Origin: Rufibacter glacialis
Lineage (GTDB): Bacteria; Bacteroidota; Bacteroidia; Cytophagales; Hymenobacteraceae
Assembly (NCBI RefSeq): GCF_008271745.1
Contig: NZ_VKKZ01000022.1
Location: 1 to 64,000 of the forward strand
Length of the DNA stretch: 64,000 bases
Direction of reading: 5' to 3'
How positions within the stretch are numbered: the stretch's first letter is position 1; every line of letters begins with the position of its first letter. Below, piece by piece: positions 26,202 through 34,071 of the stretch. The notes below the pieces were generated by a model. It saw nothing but the letters and a program-made list of their open reading frames with translations. It did no database searches and had not been told where the DNA came from. A program made the translations under genes and the position numbers.

Positions 26202-26209
26202 CAAAGGTA
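26202..26209 (-). promoter_or_regulatory. Putative -7 box, nearly leaderless ABC-F promoter
   Basis: The minus strand reads TACCTTTG, an exact TAnnTTTG match, only four bases before the ATG. This would give a transcript that starts at the AUG. Confidence 0.45.
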
Positions 26210-26263
26210 CGCAAACGGAAAAGGGTAAACCAGCCAGAGGTTTAGCAAAAATAAGGGCGCACA

Positions 26264-26291
26264 AAAAAAGCCAGGCTATGCCGGCTTTTTT
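26264..26291. terminator. Bidirectional terminator
   Basis: AAAAAAGCCAGGC pairs with GCCGGCTTTTTT, with one internal mismatch. It is 30 bp beyond the SPW protein gene, whose transcript would end in U6. Confidence 0.8.
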
Positions 26292-26321
26292 ACACTGTAT
26301 TTAAGGTAATTGGCTTATCCC

Positions 26322-26714
26322 TTAGTGGGAGTGGCCGTGGTGGATGGTGCGGTTAGAGATAGCCCCGTGGGTAGGAACTACCCGAGTTATGGCGGCTTCT
26401 ATCAAAATCATGATCCCCACAACCAAGTGAGGCAAGTACACATACTCATGGAAATTGAAGATCCAGGGAGAGATAGCCAGGAAAATACCGATCAGGTAAT
26501 CCATGGTCAAGTGCATGTTCATGGGGATGGTCTTGAACAAGCCCACCTCAAAGTTGGTCATGAGCGCCTGCAATATAATAACAGCACCTACTATGATAGG
26601 CACCCACGTTTCGGCGCCGCCACGGTCAAAGTCCAGGATAAAAGGAGCGGCAATCAAAAGTAAGCCCACCAGGTAATCCATGATTCCGTGGGTACGGGTT
26701 GATAATACTTTCAT
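26322..26714 (-). CDS. SPW repeat membrane protein
   Basis: The 130-residue protein has four hydrophobic helices in two similar halves: HGIMDYLVGLLLIAAPFILDF and HLTMDYLIGIFLAISPWIFNF each carry the Ser/Ala-Pro-Trp/Phe motif of the SPW family, here in the variant APF in the first half and SPW in the second. The C-terminus is rich in His (IHHGHSH). The ATG at 26714 follows a strong GGAGG ribosome-binding site eight bases upstream, which decides the start. The function of the family is unknown. Confidence 0.85.
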   Translation of the reverse strand: MKVLSTRTHGIMDYLVGLLLIAAPFILDFDRGGAETWVPIIVGAVIILQALMTNFEVGLFKTIPMNMHLTMDYLIGIFLAISPWIFNFHEYVYLPHLVVGIMILIEAAITRVVPTHGAISNRTIHHGHSH

Positions 26715-26773
26715 TTTTATTCCTCCTATTTTAGTTCCAACTTGTATGGTCTTTCTACGCTTCTGTTTTTGTC

Positions 26774-26802
26774 TTGTTGCGGGAAAGTGCATCTTAATTT
26801 TG
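26774..26802 (+). promoter_or_regulatory. Putative murI promoter
   Basis: TTG at 26774-26776 and TAATTTTG at 26795-26802 are 18 bases apart, close to the Bacteroidota -33/-7 pattern. Transcription would start near 26809, giving a 60-base leader. Confidence 0.45.
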
Positions 26803-26870
26803 TATTTTAGAAATATAGGTATTTCTACTGAGGGCGAATTTATTCCCCTGGGTAGGACCTTGATAAAGGC

Positions 26871-27689
26871 ATGAACAGTACTGAGAACAAAGCCCGCCCC
26901 ATTGGGGTGTTTGATAGTGGAATAGGGGGCTTAACCGTGGCTAAAGCCATAAAAGCGCATCTTCCGGAGGAACAACTGGTGTATTTTGGTGATACCGCGC
27001 ACCTGCCGTACGGCGATAAATCTACGGCCGCTATTCAGGCCTACTCCGTTAAAATCTGTGATCTCCTCATTAAGCAGAATTGTAAGATTATTCTGATTGC
27101 GTGCAATTCCGCCTCGGCGGCAGCCTATGAGTTGGTGCGGGAATACGTGGGCAGCAAGGCGCTTGTCCTGAATGTGATTGACCCGGTGGTGGCCTATGTG
27201 GGGCAGCAATTCGCCCAAAAAACCGTGGGTCTAATTGGCACCAAACAGACGGTGCTTTCCAACGTCTATAAAAAGAAGATTGACAACCTGGACCAGGGCA
27301 TCATGCTCAAGTCATTGGCCACGCCTTTGCTGGCGCCCATGATTGAGGAGGGATTCTTCAACAACACCATCTCTGAGAGTGTGATCCAGACCTATTTGTC
27401 AGACCCGGCCCTGAACGGCATTGAGGCCTTGATCCTGGGCTGTACCCATTACCCGCTCATCAAAGAGCAGATCACGCAGTTCTACGGGGGTAAGGTAGAG
27501 GTGCTGGATGCCTCTGAGCTGGTGGCCCGCCACCTGGGCCAGGTACTAACACAATCAGGCATCGCGTCTGATCGTTTACCTGGTGAACCCCACTTTTACG
27601 TATCAGATTATACGGTTTCCTTTGAGGCCTCTACCCAGCTGTTTTTCCAGCAGAAGGTACACCTGGAGCACTATCCCCTTTGGGAGTAA
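26871..27689 (+). CDS. murI: Glutamate racemase
   Basis: The 272-residue enzyme interconverts L- and D-glutamate to supply D-Glu for peptidoglycan. IGVFDSGIGGLTVAKAI (about 11-27), the first catalytic Cys in IACNSASAAA (about 78) and the second in LGCTHYPLI (about 190) are the family marks. FGDTAHLPYGDK is the conserved substrate loop. The start is ATG at 26871. It stands as a single gene. Confidence 0.97.
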   Translation: MNSTENKARPIGVFDSGIGGLTVAKAIKAHLPEEQLVYFGDTAHLPYGDKSTAAIQAYSVKICDLLIKQNCKIILIACNSASAAAYELVREYVGSKALVLNVIDPVVAYVGQQFAQKTVGLIGTKQTVLSNVYKKKIDNLDQGIMLKSLATPLLAPMIEEGFFNNTISESVIQTYLSDPALNGIEALILGCTHYPLIKEQITQFYGGKVEVLDASELVARHLGQVLTQSGIASDRLPGEPHFYVSDYTVSFEASTQLFFQQKVHLEHYPLWE

Positions 27690-27781
27690 AGTAGCCGCCA
27701 AAACCGCGTGGTGGGTAAAAACCACCTTTTTAAGGTATATTTACAAAAACAAGCCAGAAATGGCCTTCGTACCCTTACTAT

Positions 27782-28414
27782 ATGAAAAAGCGTTATTTCC
27801 TTATAGGTGATTTCTCGCGCAACGTACTGTTGGTGAGCGCCGCCGCGTGCCTGGGCCTGGCTTCCTGTTCAGACAACCGTTCTGCCCAGAATGAGACCTC
27901 CACGGAGTGGAATGCCGGCGAGGCCGCGCCGCAATACAGCCAGGGCGTGATCACGGAGATGACCGAGACCAGCCCAGACAACTGGAAAATCACCGACGAG
28001 CGTCCGGCCGAGGCGGGTAAGGTGATGGCCATCCTGAAACACAACGACGGCAAGGTAGATACCTTGCAGGGCCTGGAGCTGGAGCGCCGCATGCAGGAGT
28101 ATTCGCAGGCGAACCCCACCAACGGTTCTGGGTTCAATATGATGAACGTGCTCATGTGGAGCGGGATCGGTTACATGGCGGGCCGTATGCTTTCGCCTAA
28201 CCGGGCTTACTATGCCAACCCCAACACCGTGCAGCGCAATGAGGCCTGGCGCCAACAGACGGCTGCTGAACGGTCACGCGGCGCCCAGGCTTTCAAAGGA
28301 ACCACCGGTGCCTACAGCAAGCCAACCACTTCCTCCGGTAATGTGCGGGCCACCCGCCCTACCAATAGCCGGTCCGGTACCTTTGGCGGAAGATCAGGCG
28401 GTTTCGGAAGCTGA
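27782..28414 (+). CDS. Lipoprotein, possible YgiB-like partner
   Basis: The 210-residue lipoprotein has a signal up to GLASC (Cys about 29). A mid-part has predicted mixed structure. A small hydrophobic Gly/Met segment MMNVLMWSGIGYMAGRML (about 119-136) leads to a Ser/Thr/Gly/Arg-rich tail ending GRSGGFGS. The layout (lipobox, MxGYMxGR-like segment, RGGFG-type tail) resembles E. coli YgiB (DUF1190), and the next gene is a glutathionylspermidine-synthase-like protein, as YgiC is next to YgiB. The family link rests on layout and context only. Confidence 0.8.
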   Translation: MKKRYFLIGDFSRNVLLVSAAACLGLASCSDNRSAQNETSTEWNAGEAAPQYSQGVITEMTETSPDNWKITDERPAEAGKVMAILKHNDGKVDTLQGLELERRMQEYSQANPTNGSGFNMMNVLMWSGIGYMAGRMLSPNRAYYANPNTVQRNEAWRQQTAAERSRGAQAFKGTTGAYSKPTTSSGNVRATRPTNSRSGTFGGRSGGFGS

Positions 28415-28548
28415 TTTTTTTCCTTCTTTTGTGTAACGGGAGCCAGCGGCCCAGCCTCTGGTTTCCGGCCTATTTTCAGAAATCAGCCCCTAAACGAGGT
28501 TGACAGAGTCTTTGTAACATAATTTTTTCACGCAAACCTTCTTACCTC

Positions 28549-29730
28549 ATGGCAGATATGTCACTTCCCGTAAAGTTAATGCCGCACCACGGCGATGTCA
28601 CCACCATGGTGAGGCAGATGGGCTGGGAATGGGTAGTGGAGGAGGAATGCCAGACCTACCTTTCCGGGGAAGCCGTGGTCTTAACCCAAGCCGCCGCTGA
28701 TGACCTGTTGGAAGGCGCCACCACCCTATACCAGATGATGGTGGAAGCCGTGCCGGAAGGCGTGCCAGATGATTTCCTCCGCAAGATCGGGATTCCTGAG
28801 CGCCTCTGGAAAGCGGTGCGCCACTCCTGGGAAGACGACCGCCACTGGCATATCTACGGCCGCTTTGACTTCGCCCAAACCCCGGAGGGCGTGAAACTGC
28901 TGGAATTCAACGCTGATACCGCTACCTCAGTCCCAGAGACTGCCGTGGTGCAATGGGCCAGCCTGGCCGCCGCCGGTAAGAATGAGGCGCAACAGGCCAA
29001 CGGTCTGTATGAGGCCTTGGTAGAGCAATTCAGAACCTGGCAAGGGCTGAACCCCGAATTGGAGCCTGCCCTGCTGTTGGTTTATTTAGGAGGCAGTAAA
29101 GAAGACAGCACCAACTGTGAGGTTTTGGCTGAGGCGGCCCGCGAAGCAGGTTTTGATACCCATGTCTGCCCCGTAGACGAGATGGAGGTGTCTACATTAG
29201 GGGCAGAGCGTGGCATCTGGGCCCAGGTGGGCGCAGAGCAATGGCGCCGCTTCCCGTTCCTGTTCAAGCTGGTGCCCTGGGAGCTGTTTGTGCAGCTGGA
29301 ACCGGAACTGTGCGCCGACCTGGTGGACCTGCAATTCAGCCGCAGCGTGATGGTGGCCAACCCGGCCTATTCCCTGATCTTCCAGAGCAAAGGGTTTCTG
29401 GCCTGGCTGTGGCAGCAATTTCCATATCACCCTTTGCTTTTGCGTACCGAGTTTACCCCCTTTACCGGAAAAGCGGTGGAGAAACCCTACTTCGGCCGCG
29501 AAGGCCAGAACATTTTGGTGCGCGAGAACACAGATGTCTCTTCCACCACCGGGGAGTACGGAAACCAGCCCCACATTTACCAGGCCTGGGCCGAATTGCC
29601 CCAAGACCCCCAAGGGTACCGCTACCAGGCAGGCGTCTTCTGGGCCGGTGAGGGCAGTGCCATCGGCTTCCGCCGCGAGCGGGGCATCATCACCAACTTG
29701 TCTCAGTTTGTAGCCCACGTGGTGGAATAA
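28549..29730 (+). CDS. Glutathionylspermidine synthase-like ATP-grasp protein
   Basis: The 393-residue protein matches the C-terminal synthetase domain of glutathionylspermidine synthase. KLLEFNADTATSVPET (about 111-126) is the family's acidic loop, and NQPHIYQAWAELP and GVFWAGEGSAIGFRRE near the C-terminus are ATP-grasp parts. There is no amidase domain. Stand-alone proteins of this type (YgiC/YjfC) ligate an amine or peptide at ATP cost, but in E. coli they do not appear to make glutathionylspermidine. The real product here is unknown. It lies 135 bp after the lipoprotein gene and probably forms a functional pair with it. Confidence 0.9.
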   Translation: MADMSLPVKLMPHHGDVTTMVRQMGWEWVVEEECQTYLSGEAVVLTQAAADDLLEGATTLYQMMVEAVPEGVPDDFLRKIGIPERLWKAVRHSWEDDRHWHIYGRFDFAQTPEGVKLLEFNADTATSVPETAVVQWASLAAAGKNEAQQANGLYEALVEQFRTWQGLNPELEPALLLVYLGGSKEDSTNCEVLAEAAREAGFDTHVCPVDEMEVSTLGAERGIWAQVGAEQWRRFPFLFKLVPWELFVQLEPELCADLVDLQFSRSVMVANPAYSLIFQSKGFLAWLWQQFPYHPLLLRTEFTPFTGKAVEKPYFGREGQNILVRENTDVSSTTGEYGNQPHIYQAWAELPQDPQGYRYQAGVFWAGEGSAIGFRRERGIITNLSQFVAHVVE

Positions 29731-30087
29731 CAGCTGGTTTTACCTGCCTTGGCAATAGAAGGAGGGATAGAGTTAAAGAATAAGCTGGAATAAAGGCGCA
29801 AAGCATTATCCTGCGCCATTCCAGTTCTGAGAATAGTCTGATGCTTGGTCCAAATCCTGGAGCGAGTCTTCAGACTCGTGCCTACTGATAAAGGATATTC
29901 TCCAGACTACCTTCGTGCCCGCCGCGATGCCAAGCGTGGCTTGAATAGAAGGTTCATGTGTTATCTTAAGGGTAAAAAGGCCAAAAGTTTGCGCATGGTT
30001 CCCAGCTAGCCTTGAAACTCGCCTCATCCCAAGGCCCTAATCTTTAGACGCGCGCCAATAGTTGAATGCTTTTCCGTTTCTTAAGCT
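29731..30087. other. 357-bp intergenic region with a short palindrome
   Basis: No gene is seen. CGAGTCTTCAGACTCG at 29863-29878 is a 16-bp near-perfect palindrome inside what looks like a small non-coding repeat. The region should also hold the promoter of the FMN reductase gene. Confidence 0.4.
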
Positions 30088-30618
30088 ATGCAGGAAGTTC
30101 CGCTCATCGTATTGGCCAGCGCCCGCAAAGACAGCGATACCAAGCGGTTTCTGCAAAAGGTGTTTCAGGAGACCCCGCACCAGGTAGTGGATTTGCTGGA
30201 GTACCGCGTTTCGCCGTACCGCTATGAGCAGGATTATCCGCCGGAAGATGATTTCCAGGAATTGGCTCAAAAGCTGGTGCAACACCAAGTCATTGTGTTC
30301 GCCACGCCCGTGTACTGGTATGCCATGAGCGGGTGGCTGAAAATGTTCTTTGACCGCCTCACAGATCTGGTCACCGGGCAAAAGCACCTGGGCCGGAAGC
30401 TGAAAGGCAAAACCATTTTCCTGCTGGCCGTGGGCGCTGACCCTGTCCTGCCCGACGGATTTGAGGTCCCGTTCCGGTTAACCGCCAAATACCTGGACAT
30501 GAAGTACGGGGGCAGCCTGTACGCCTCCACCGAGGAGGTGGAAACCGATATTTACCACGTGGGCGACCATCGGGAATTCCTGCGCGACCTGGCAGAGGCT
30601 CTCAAAGACCTTAGCTGA
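30088..30618 (+). CDS. NAD(P)H-dependent FMN reductase/oxidoreductase
   Basis: The 176-residue flavodoxin-fold protein has VLASARKDSDTKRFLQK at the N-terminus as the FMN-phosphate loop. It has the family motif FATPVYWYAMSGWLKMFFDR (about 72-91), typical of the NADPH-dependent FMN reductase/iron-sulfur flavoprotein group. Such proteins reduce flavins or quinone-like compounds. Its last eight bases overlap the end of the convergent YdeI-like gene. Confidence 0.88.
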   Translation: MQEVPLIVLASARKDSDTKRFLQKVFQETPHQVVDLLEYRVSPYRYEQDYPPEDDFQELAQKLVQHQVIVFATPVYWYAMSGWLKMFFDRLTDLVTGQKHLGRKLKGKTIFLLAVGADPVLPDGFEVPFRLTAKYLDMKYGGSLYASTEEVETDIYHVGDHREFLRDLAEALKDLS

Positions 30619-31210
30619 ATTTCTTTCCCTCGGTAATCCTTTCCACCGTTTTCAGGATGCGGTTTTCTCTGGTCTCAGGGCGTTTCGCTTCCAGCACCCA
30701 GCGCACGTATTCTTTGCGGTGCGTGTAAGCCAACTGCTCAAATCTCTCCAGTTGCTGGGCCTGCGCCAGGGCTTGTTTCAGATCTTCTGGTATTTCAATC
30801 ACGGTTCGTTCCGCAGACTTGGCGGCCGCCCCGGGGGCCAACTGGGTAGCGGCCCGTATGTACTCTACCAATACCTCTTCCTGCACCTGGTCTACCTGGG
30901 TGAATTTGATGCTGCGCATGCCTTTGGCGTCCTGGCCGGTGAACAAGCCGTGGCTATCCTCTAGCAAAGCGCCCTGGAAGAACGACAAACTCACATGCTG
31001 CTTGAACACCCCAATGGCGCAGACCAGCCCGGGGCCTTTCTTTTCGTATACCGGTACACTCCATTTCCAGGTAGAAGTAAGGGCCGGATCAGCGGTGGCA
31101 ATGACTTGCCGCAGCTTTTCACAAATGGGTTGCGCAAACGCCGGGGCTTGGGCAAAATACGTCTCTATTTTCTGATCGCTTGATTCTGAGGGGAGCTTGG
31201 GCATTGCCAT
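30611..31210 (-). CDS. YdeI/OmpD-associated family protein
   Basis: The 199-residue protein has an N-terminal DUF1801 part (KIETYFAQAPAFAQPICEKL; WKWSVPVYEKKGPGLVCAIG) and a C-terminal OmdA-like part with the signature FEQLAYTHRKEYVRWVLEAK (about 155-174) and KRPETRENRI. Family members are small cytosolic proteins of uncertain role. Tandem ATGs occur at codons 1 and 3. The 3' end overlaps the convergent FMN reductase gene by eight bases. Confidence 0.87.
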   Translation of the reverse strand: MAMPKLPSESSDQKIETYFAQAPAFAQPICEKLRQVIATADPALTSTWKWSVPVYEKKGPGLVCAIGVFKQHVSLSFFQGALLEDSHGLFTGQDAKGMRSIKFTQVDQVQEEVLVEYIRAATQLAPGAAAKSAERTVIEIPEDLKQALAQAQQLERFEQLAYTHRKEYVRWVLEAKRPETRENRILKTVERITEGKKFS

Positions 31211-31552
31211 AGGGTTGGGTAGGAGGTGAAAAGATCGTTTCTTTTAGGGTTGTTTCTGCCAAAAGAGGCCAAAAGCGGTGCCATCAGGCCGCAGGAAAAC
31301 CCGACCCGGCTGGCAGGACCCTCGGTAAGGTGGCAAGGAAAAACAGCTTATAAATTGCTTCGTGCATCACTTTGCAGGACCAAAGCATGAAACAGCTGCC
31401 TAAAGTAAGGAGATATTCTGAATCAAGAAAAAAGCGGTGGTGGCAGGTGCTATGGCAAAGATGAATAAGGTACCTGGTAGAAAGACTCTTCCGCCTTCGG
31501 GAGTAAAAGCGTCAGGCGGTTTCTGGTTCCTTTTTTGAGAAAGGGTCAAAAA
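31211..31552. other. 342-bp intergenic region with palindrome remnants
   Basis: No gene is seen. Two diverged members of the TTTTCTGAAAA palindrome family lie near 31231-31280 and 31513-31552. The second is next to the stop of the possible small gene on the minus strand. Confidence 0.4.
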
Positions 31553-31696
31553 CTAGCTGGCTTTGGTTGCTTCCTCCTCTGGCATCAATCCACAGGAAAA
31601 TTTTATCTTTAGGCCCCATTTGCCTTGGTAGATGTTTCTTCTAAAGCGGGAAAGGTACCCCAGCCAGAAGAGACCTAGCCTGCAGTGGGTGACCAA
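31553..31696 (-). CDS. Possible small protein, 47 residues
   Basis: A short minus-strand frame ends in FRRNIYQGKWGLKIKFSCG and LMPEEEATKAS. It uses codons like those of its neighbours. A TTG at 31696 is the likely start; the open frame extends to 31765, where it would overlap the start codon of the next gene. It has a Trp/Leu-rich first half and a basic middle. It is not recognised and the call is weak. Confidence 0.3.
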   Translation of the reverse strand: MVTHCRLGLFWLGYLSRFRRNIYQGKWGLKIKFSCGLMPEEEATKAS

Positions 31697-31763
31697 CGTC
31701 ACTTTACACCCGGGTTTTTCTTCTGAGATTTGCGGGCAGATGCTACATACAACATAGGAAGAC

Positions 31764-33173
31764 ATGAAAGTTGAACAGATATATACCGGCTGCCTGGCAC
31801 AGGGCGCCTACTACATTGAAAGCCAAGGGGAAGCCGTCATCATTGATCCCCTTCGGGAGATAAAGCCTTACCTGCTCAAAGCAGAGAAAAACGGCGCTAA
31901 GATCAAATACGTGCTGGAAACCCACTTCCATGCTGATTTCGTGAGCGGCCACGTGGATTTGGCCCAGGCCGCCGGGGCAGAGATCGTGTTCGGGGCAGCG
32001 GCAGCGCCTTCCTTTCCGGCGCATCTGGCCCAGGACGGGGAAGTATTGAAAGTAGGCGAGGTGACCTTCCAGGTGTTGCATACCCCGGGCCATACCCCTG
32101 AGTCTGTGACCTACCTACTAAAAGACGAAACTGGGAAAGATTACGCCCTCTTCACCGGTGATACCCTGTTTATAGGGGATGTGGGCCGCCCAGACCTGGC
32201 TGCCAAATCTGACCTGACCCAGGAAGAACTGGCGGGCATGCTGTATGATTCCCTCCGGAACAAGATCATGCCGCTGGACGATGACGTGTTGGTATACCCG
32301 GCCCACGGGGCGGGCAGCGCCTGCGGCAAGAACATGAGCAAAGAAACCTTTGACACGCTGGGCCACCAGAAGCAAACGAACTATGCCCTGCGCGCCGATA
32401 TGACCAAAGCGGAGTTTGTGCAGGAAGTGACTGATGGCCTGCTGCCGCCCCCTGGCTATTTCCCGCTAAACGTGCAGCTGAACAAGCAAGGGTACGCCAA
32501 CATTGAGCAGGTCTTGACCAATGGGTTACAGCCCCTGTCGGCGCAGGCGTTTGAGGCGATGGTGAAGGAGACCGGCGCTTTGGTGCTGGATACCCGCAAA
32601 CCCACTGTTTTTGCCGCTCAGCATATCCCCAATTCCATCAACATTGGCATAGACGGCAGCTTCGCCCCTTGGGTGGGTGAACTGATACCTGATATCCAGC
32701 AACCCATTGTGTTTGTTTCTGACGAGGGTAGGGAAGAGGAAGTGGTCACCCGCCTGGCCCGGGTAGGCTATGACAACACCCTGGGGTACCTGCAAGGCGG
32801 CCTGCCCGCCTGGACCGCAGCCGGCAAGGAAACCGCCAGCCAATCCTCTATCTCGGCGCAGGAGTTCGCCCAGCGCCTACAGGAAAGCCCGGCTTTGGTG
32901 GTGGATGTCCGGAAACCCGGTGAGTTTGACGCGGAGCACATAGAAGGTGCCCTCAACGTTCCGTTGAGCAACCTGAACGAGCACCTGCCGCAAATCCCGA
33001 AGGAAAGGACCGTCTACCTCCATTGTGCCGGCGGTTACCGTTCCATGATTGCAGCCTCCATTTTGAAAGCCAGGGGCTTTTCTAACCTGGTAGATGTGGC
33101 TGGCGGCTACAAAGCCATCTCTGAGACCCAGATTCCCCGTACCGCCTTTGTGTGCCCATCTTCCCTGAAATAG
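31764..33173 (+). CDS. MBL-fold hydrolase with two rhodanese domains (persulfide dioxygenase type)
   Basis: The 469-residue fusion has an N-terminal metallo-beta-lactamase domain like ETHE1/persulfide dioxygenase: THFHADFVSGH (about 53-63), the LHTPGHTPES metal ligand (about 110) and FTGDTLFIGDVGRPDL (about 130). Two rhodanese domains follow, at about 260-360 and 365-460. The second has an active Cys in LHCAGGYRS; in the first the same place reads FVSDEGREE, with no Cys, so it is probably catalytically dead. The protein should oxidise or transfer sulfane sulfur during sulfide detoxification. Confidence 0.92.
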   Translation: MKVEQIYTGCLAQGAYYIESQGEAVIIDPLREIKPYLLKAEKNGAKIKYVLETHFHADFVSGHVDLAQAAGAEIVFGAAAAPSFPAHLAQDGEVLKVGEVTFQVLHTPGHTPESVTYLLKDETGKDYALFTGDTLFIGDVGRPDLAAKSDLTQEELAGMLYDSLRNKIMPLDDDVLVYPAHGAGSACGKNMSKETFDTLGHQKQTNYALRADMTKAEFVQEVTDGLLPPPGYFPLNVQLNKQGYANIEQVLTNGLQPLSAQAFEAMVKETGALVLDTRKPTVFAAQHIPNSINIGIDGSFAPWVGELIPDIQQPIVFVSDEGREEEVVTRLARVGYDNTLGYLQGGLPAWTAAGKETASQSSISAQEFAQRLQESPALVVDVRKPGEFDAEHIEGALNVPLSNLNEHLPQIPKERTVYLHCAGGYRSMIAASILKARGFSNLVDVAGGYKAISETQIPRTAFVCPSSLK

Positions 33174-33325
33174 AACCTGTTTAGTACAGAACAAAAATAG
33201 ACAACCCAGCCGCCATTGTTGGTGTTCCCAGAGGCCAACAATCCAGATCCAGGAGCATTTTCGCTTGCTGGTGAAAACACGCAGCAAGGGCAAGAGGTAG
33301 TGGCGGTTTCTTTACTAAACAGGTT
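33174..33325. mobile_element. MITE-like element with terminal inverted repeats (copy 2)
   Basis: AACCTGTTTAGTACAG (33174-33189) and CTTTACTAAACAGGTT (33310-33325) form the ends. It is the shorter copy of the element at 23788-24030 and lacks the double hairpin after AGCCGCC. It begins directly after the stop codon of the MBL/rhodanese gene. Confidence 0.6.
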
Positions 33326-33343
33326 CATAGTAAAAGAGGCATG

Positions 33344-33390
33344 CTTCAAACACCAAAGGGTGCCTTACCGGCGCCCTTTGGTGTTTGAAG
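33344..33390. terminator. Hairpin, probable terminator of the membrane protein gene
   Basis: CTTCAAACACCAAAGGG and CCCTTTGGTGTTTGAAG form a 21-bp stem with one G-U pair. It ends six bases before the stop of the minus-strand gene at 33396. No T run is clear. Confidence 0.6.
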
Positions 33391-33395
33391 GCAGT

Positions 33396-33824
33396 TTAGG
33401 AGTTGCCTTTCCGGGCCAGCAGATAACCGGCGCTAATAGCCGCCAGCATGACCAGTGAGAACGGCCCTTCGTTCAGCCGGAGCCGACCAACGGAAGGAAT
33501 CTTCTCCGGGAACTCGGCGTCCATGCCCTCGGCGCCGGGAAATCCGAAGCTCCCAACTTGGGCCAGGTAGAAGAATGCCGGAAGCAGTGCCGCGGCCTTG
33601 AGGTTCTGCGCCGCCTGGTTTCCGTCTTTTTTCTGGAGCAGATACAGGCTGCTTCCGCCCAGCAGGGTGCCCAGCAAAATGGTCATGGAGTCATGGAGTT
33701 TGGCGTGGGGCGGCCAGTTGGCGTTGAACAGGTGGGTTTTGTTCCAGTCCATCAAAAAGCCTCCTACGGTGGTGAAGGCCGCTACTGCGGTCAATAGGGT
33801 GCGGCCGGCTACTGCAGTTTTCAT
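33396..33824 (-). CDS. Conserved membrane protein
   Basis: The 142-residue protein has four hydrophobic helices. The first ends at WNKTHLFNANWPPHAKLHD (about 27-45), a segment with a conserved-looking Asn/His/Trp cluster. NEGPFSLVMLAAISAGYLL forms the last helix. Short integral membrane proteins of this type, carrying the 'NPxHLFNPxWPPHAKFHxA'-like loop, are usually annotated as acetyltransferase-like or DUF6640 without known activity. It stands alone, between the MITE-like element and rarA. Confidence 0.78.
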   Translation of the reverse strand: MKTAVAGRTLLTAVAAFTTVGGFLMDWNKTHLFNANWPPHAKLHDSMTILLGTLLGGSSLYLLQKKDGNQAAQNLKAAALLPAFFYLAQVGSFGFPGAEGMDAEFPEKIPSVGRLRLNEGPFSLVMLAAISAGYLLARKGNS

Positions 33825-34071
33825 CTTATTTTTGATTAACGGGGCAGAAACCCTCTGCCCTTCTGCATACGCAAGAGGAATAAGCCGGTTTAGGAATCAG
33901 GCAGGAGGGAACCGGCAGGACACTACCCCAAAAGTATCTTCATCCTTCAGAACCGTTTGCGGTGTATTTAAGTAAAGCAGGCAGGAAACAGTGGCAGAAA
34001 GAAAGTAATTTAGCCTTTTGTTTCCGCGCTTCCCTGCAAGGGAAAGCCACTGTACCAGACACCTGCTTTCT

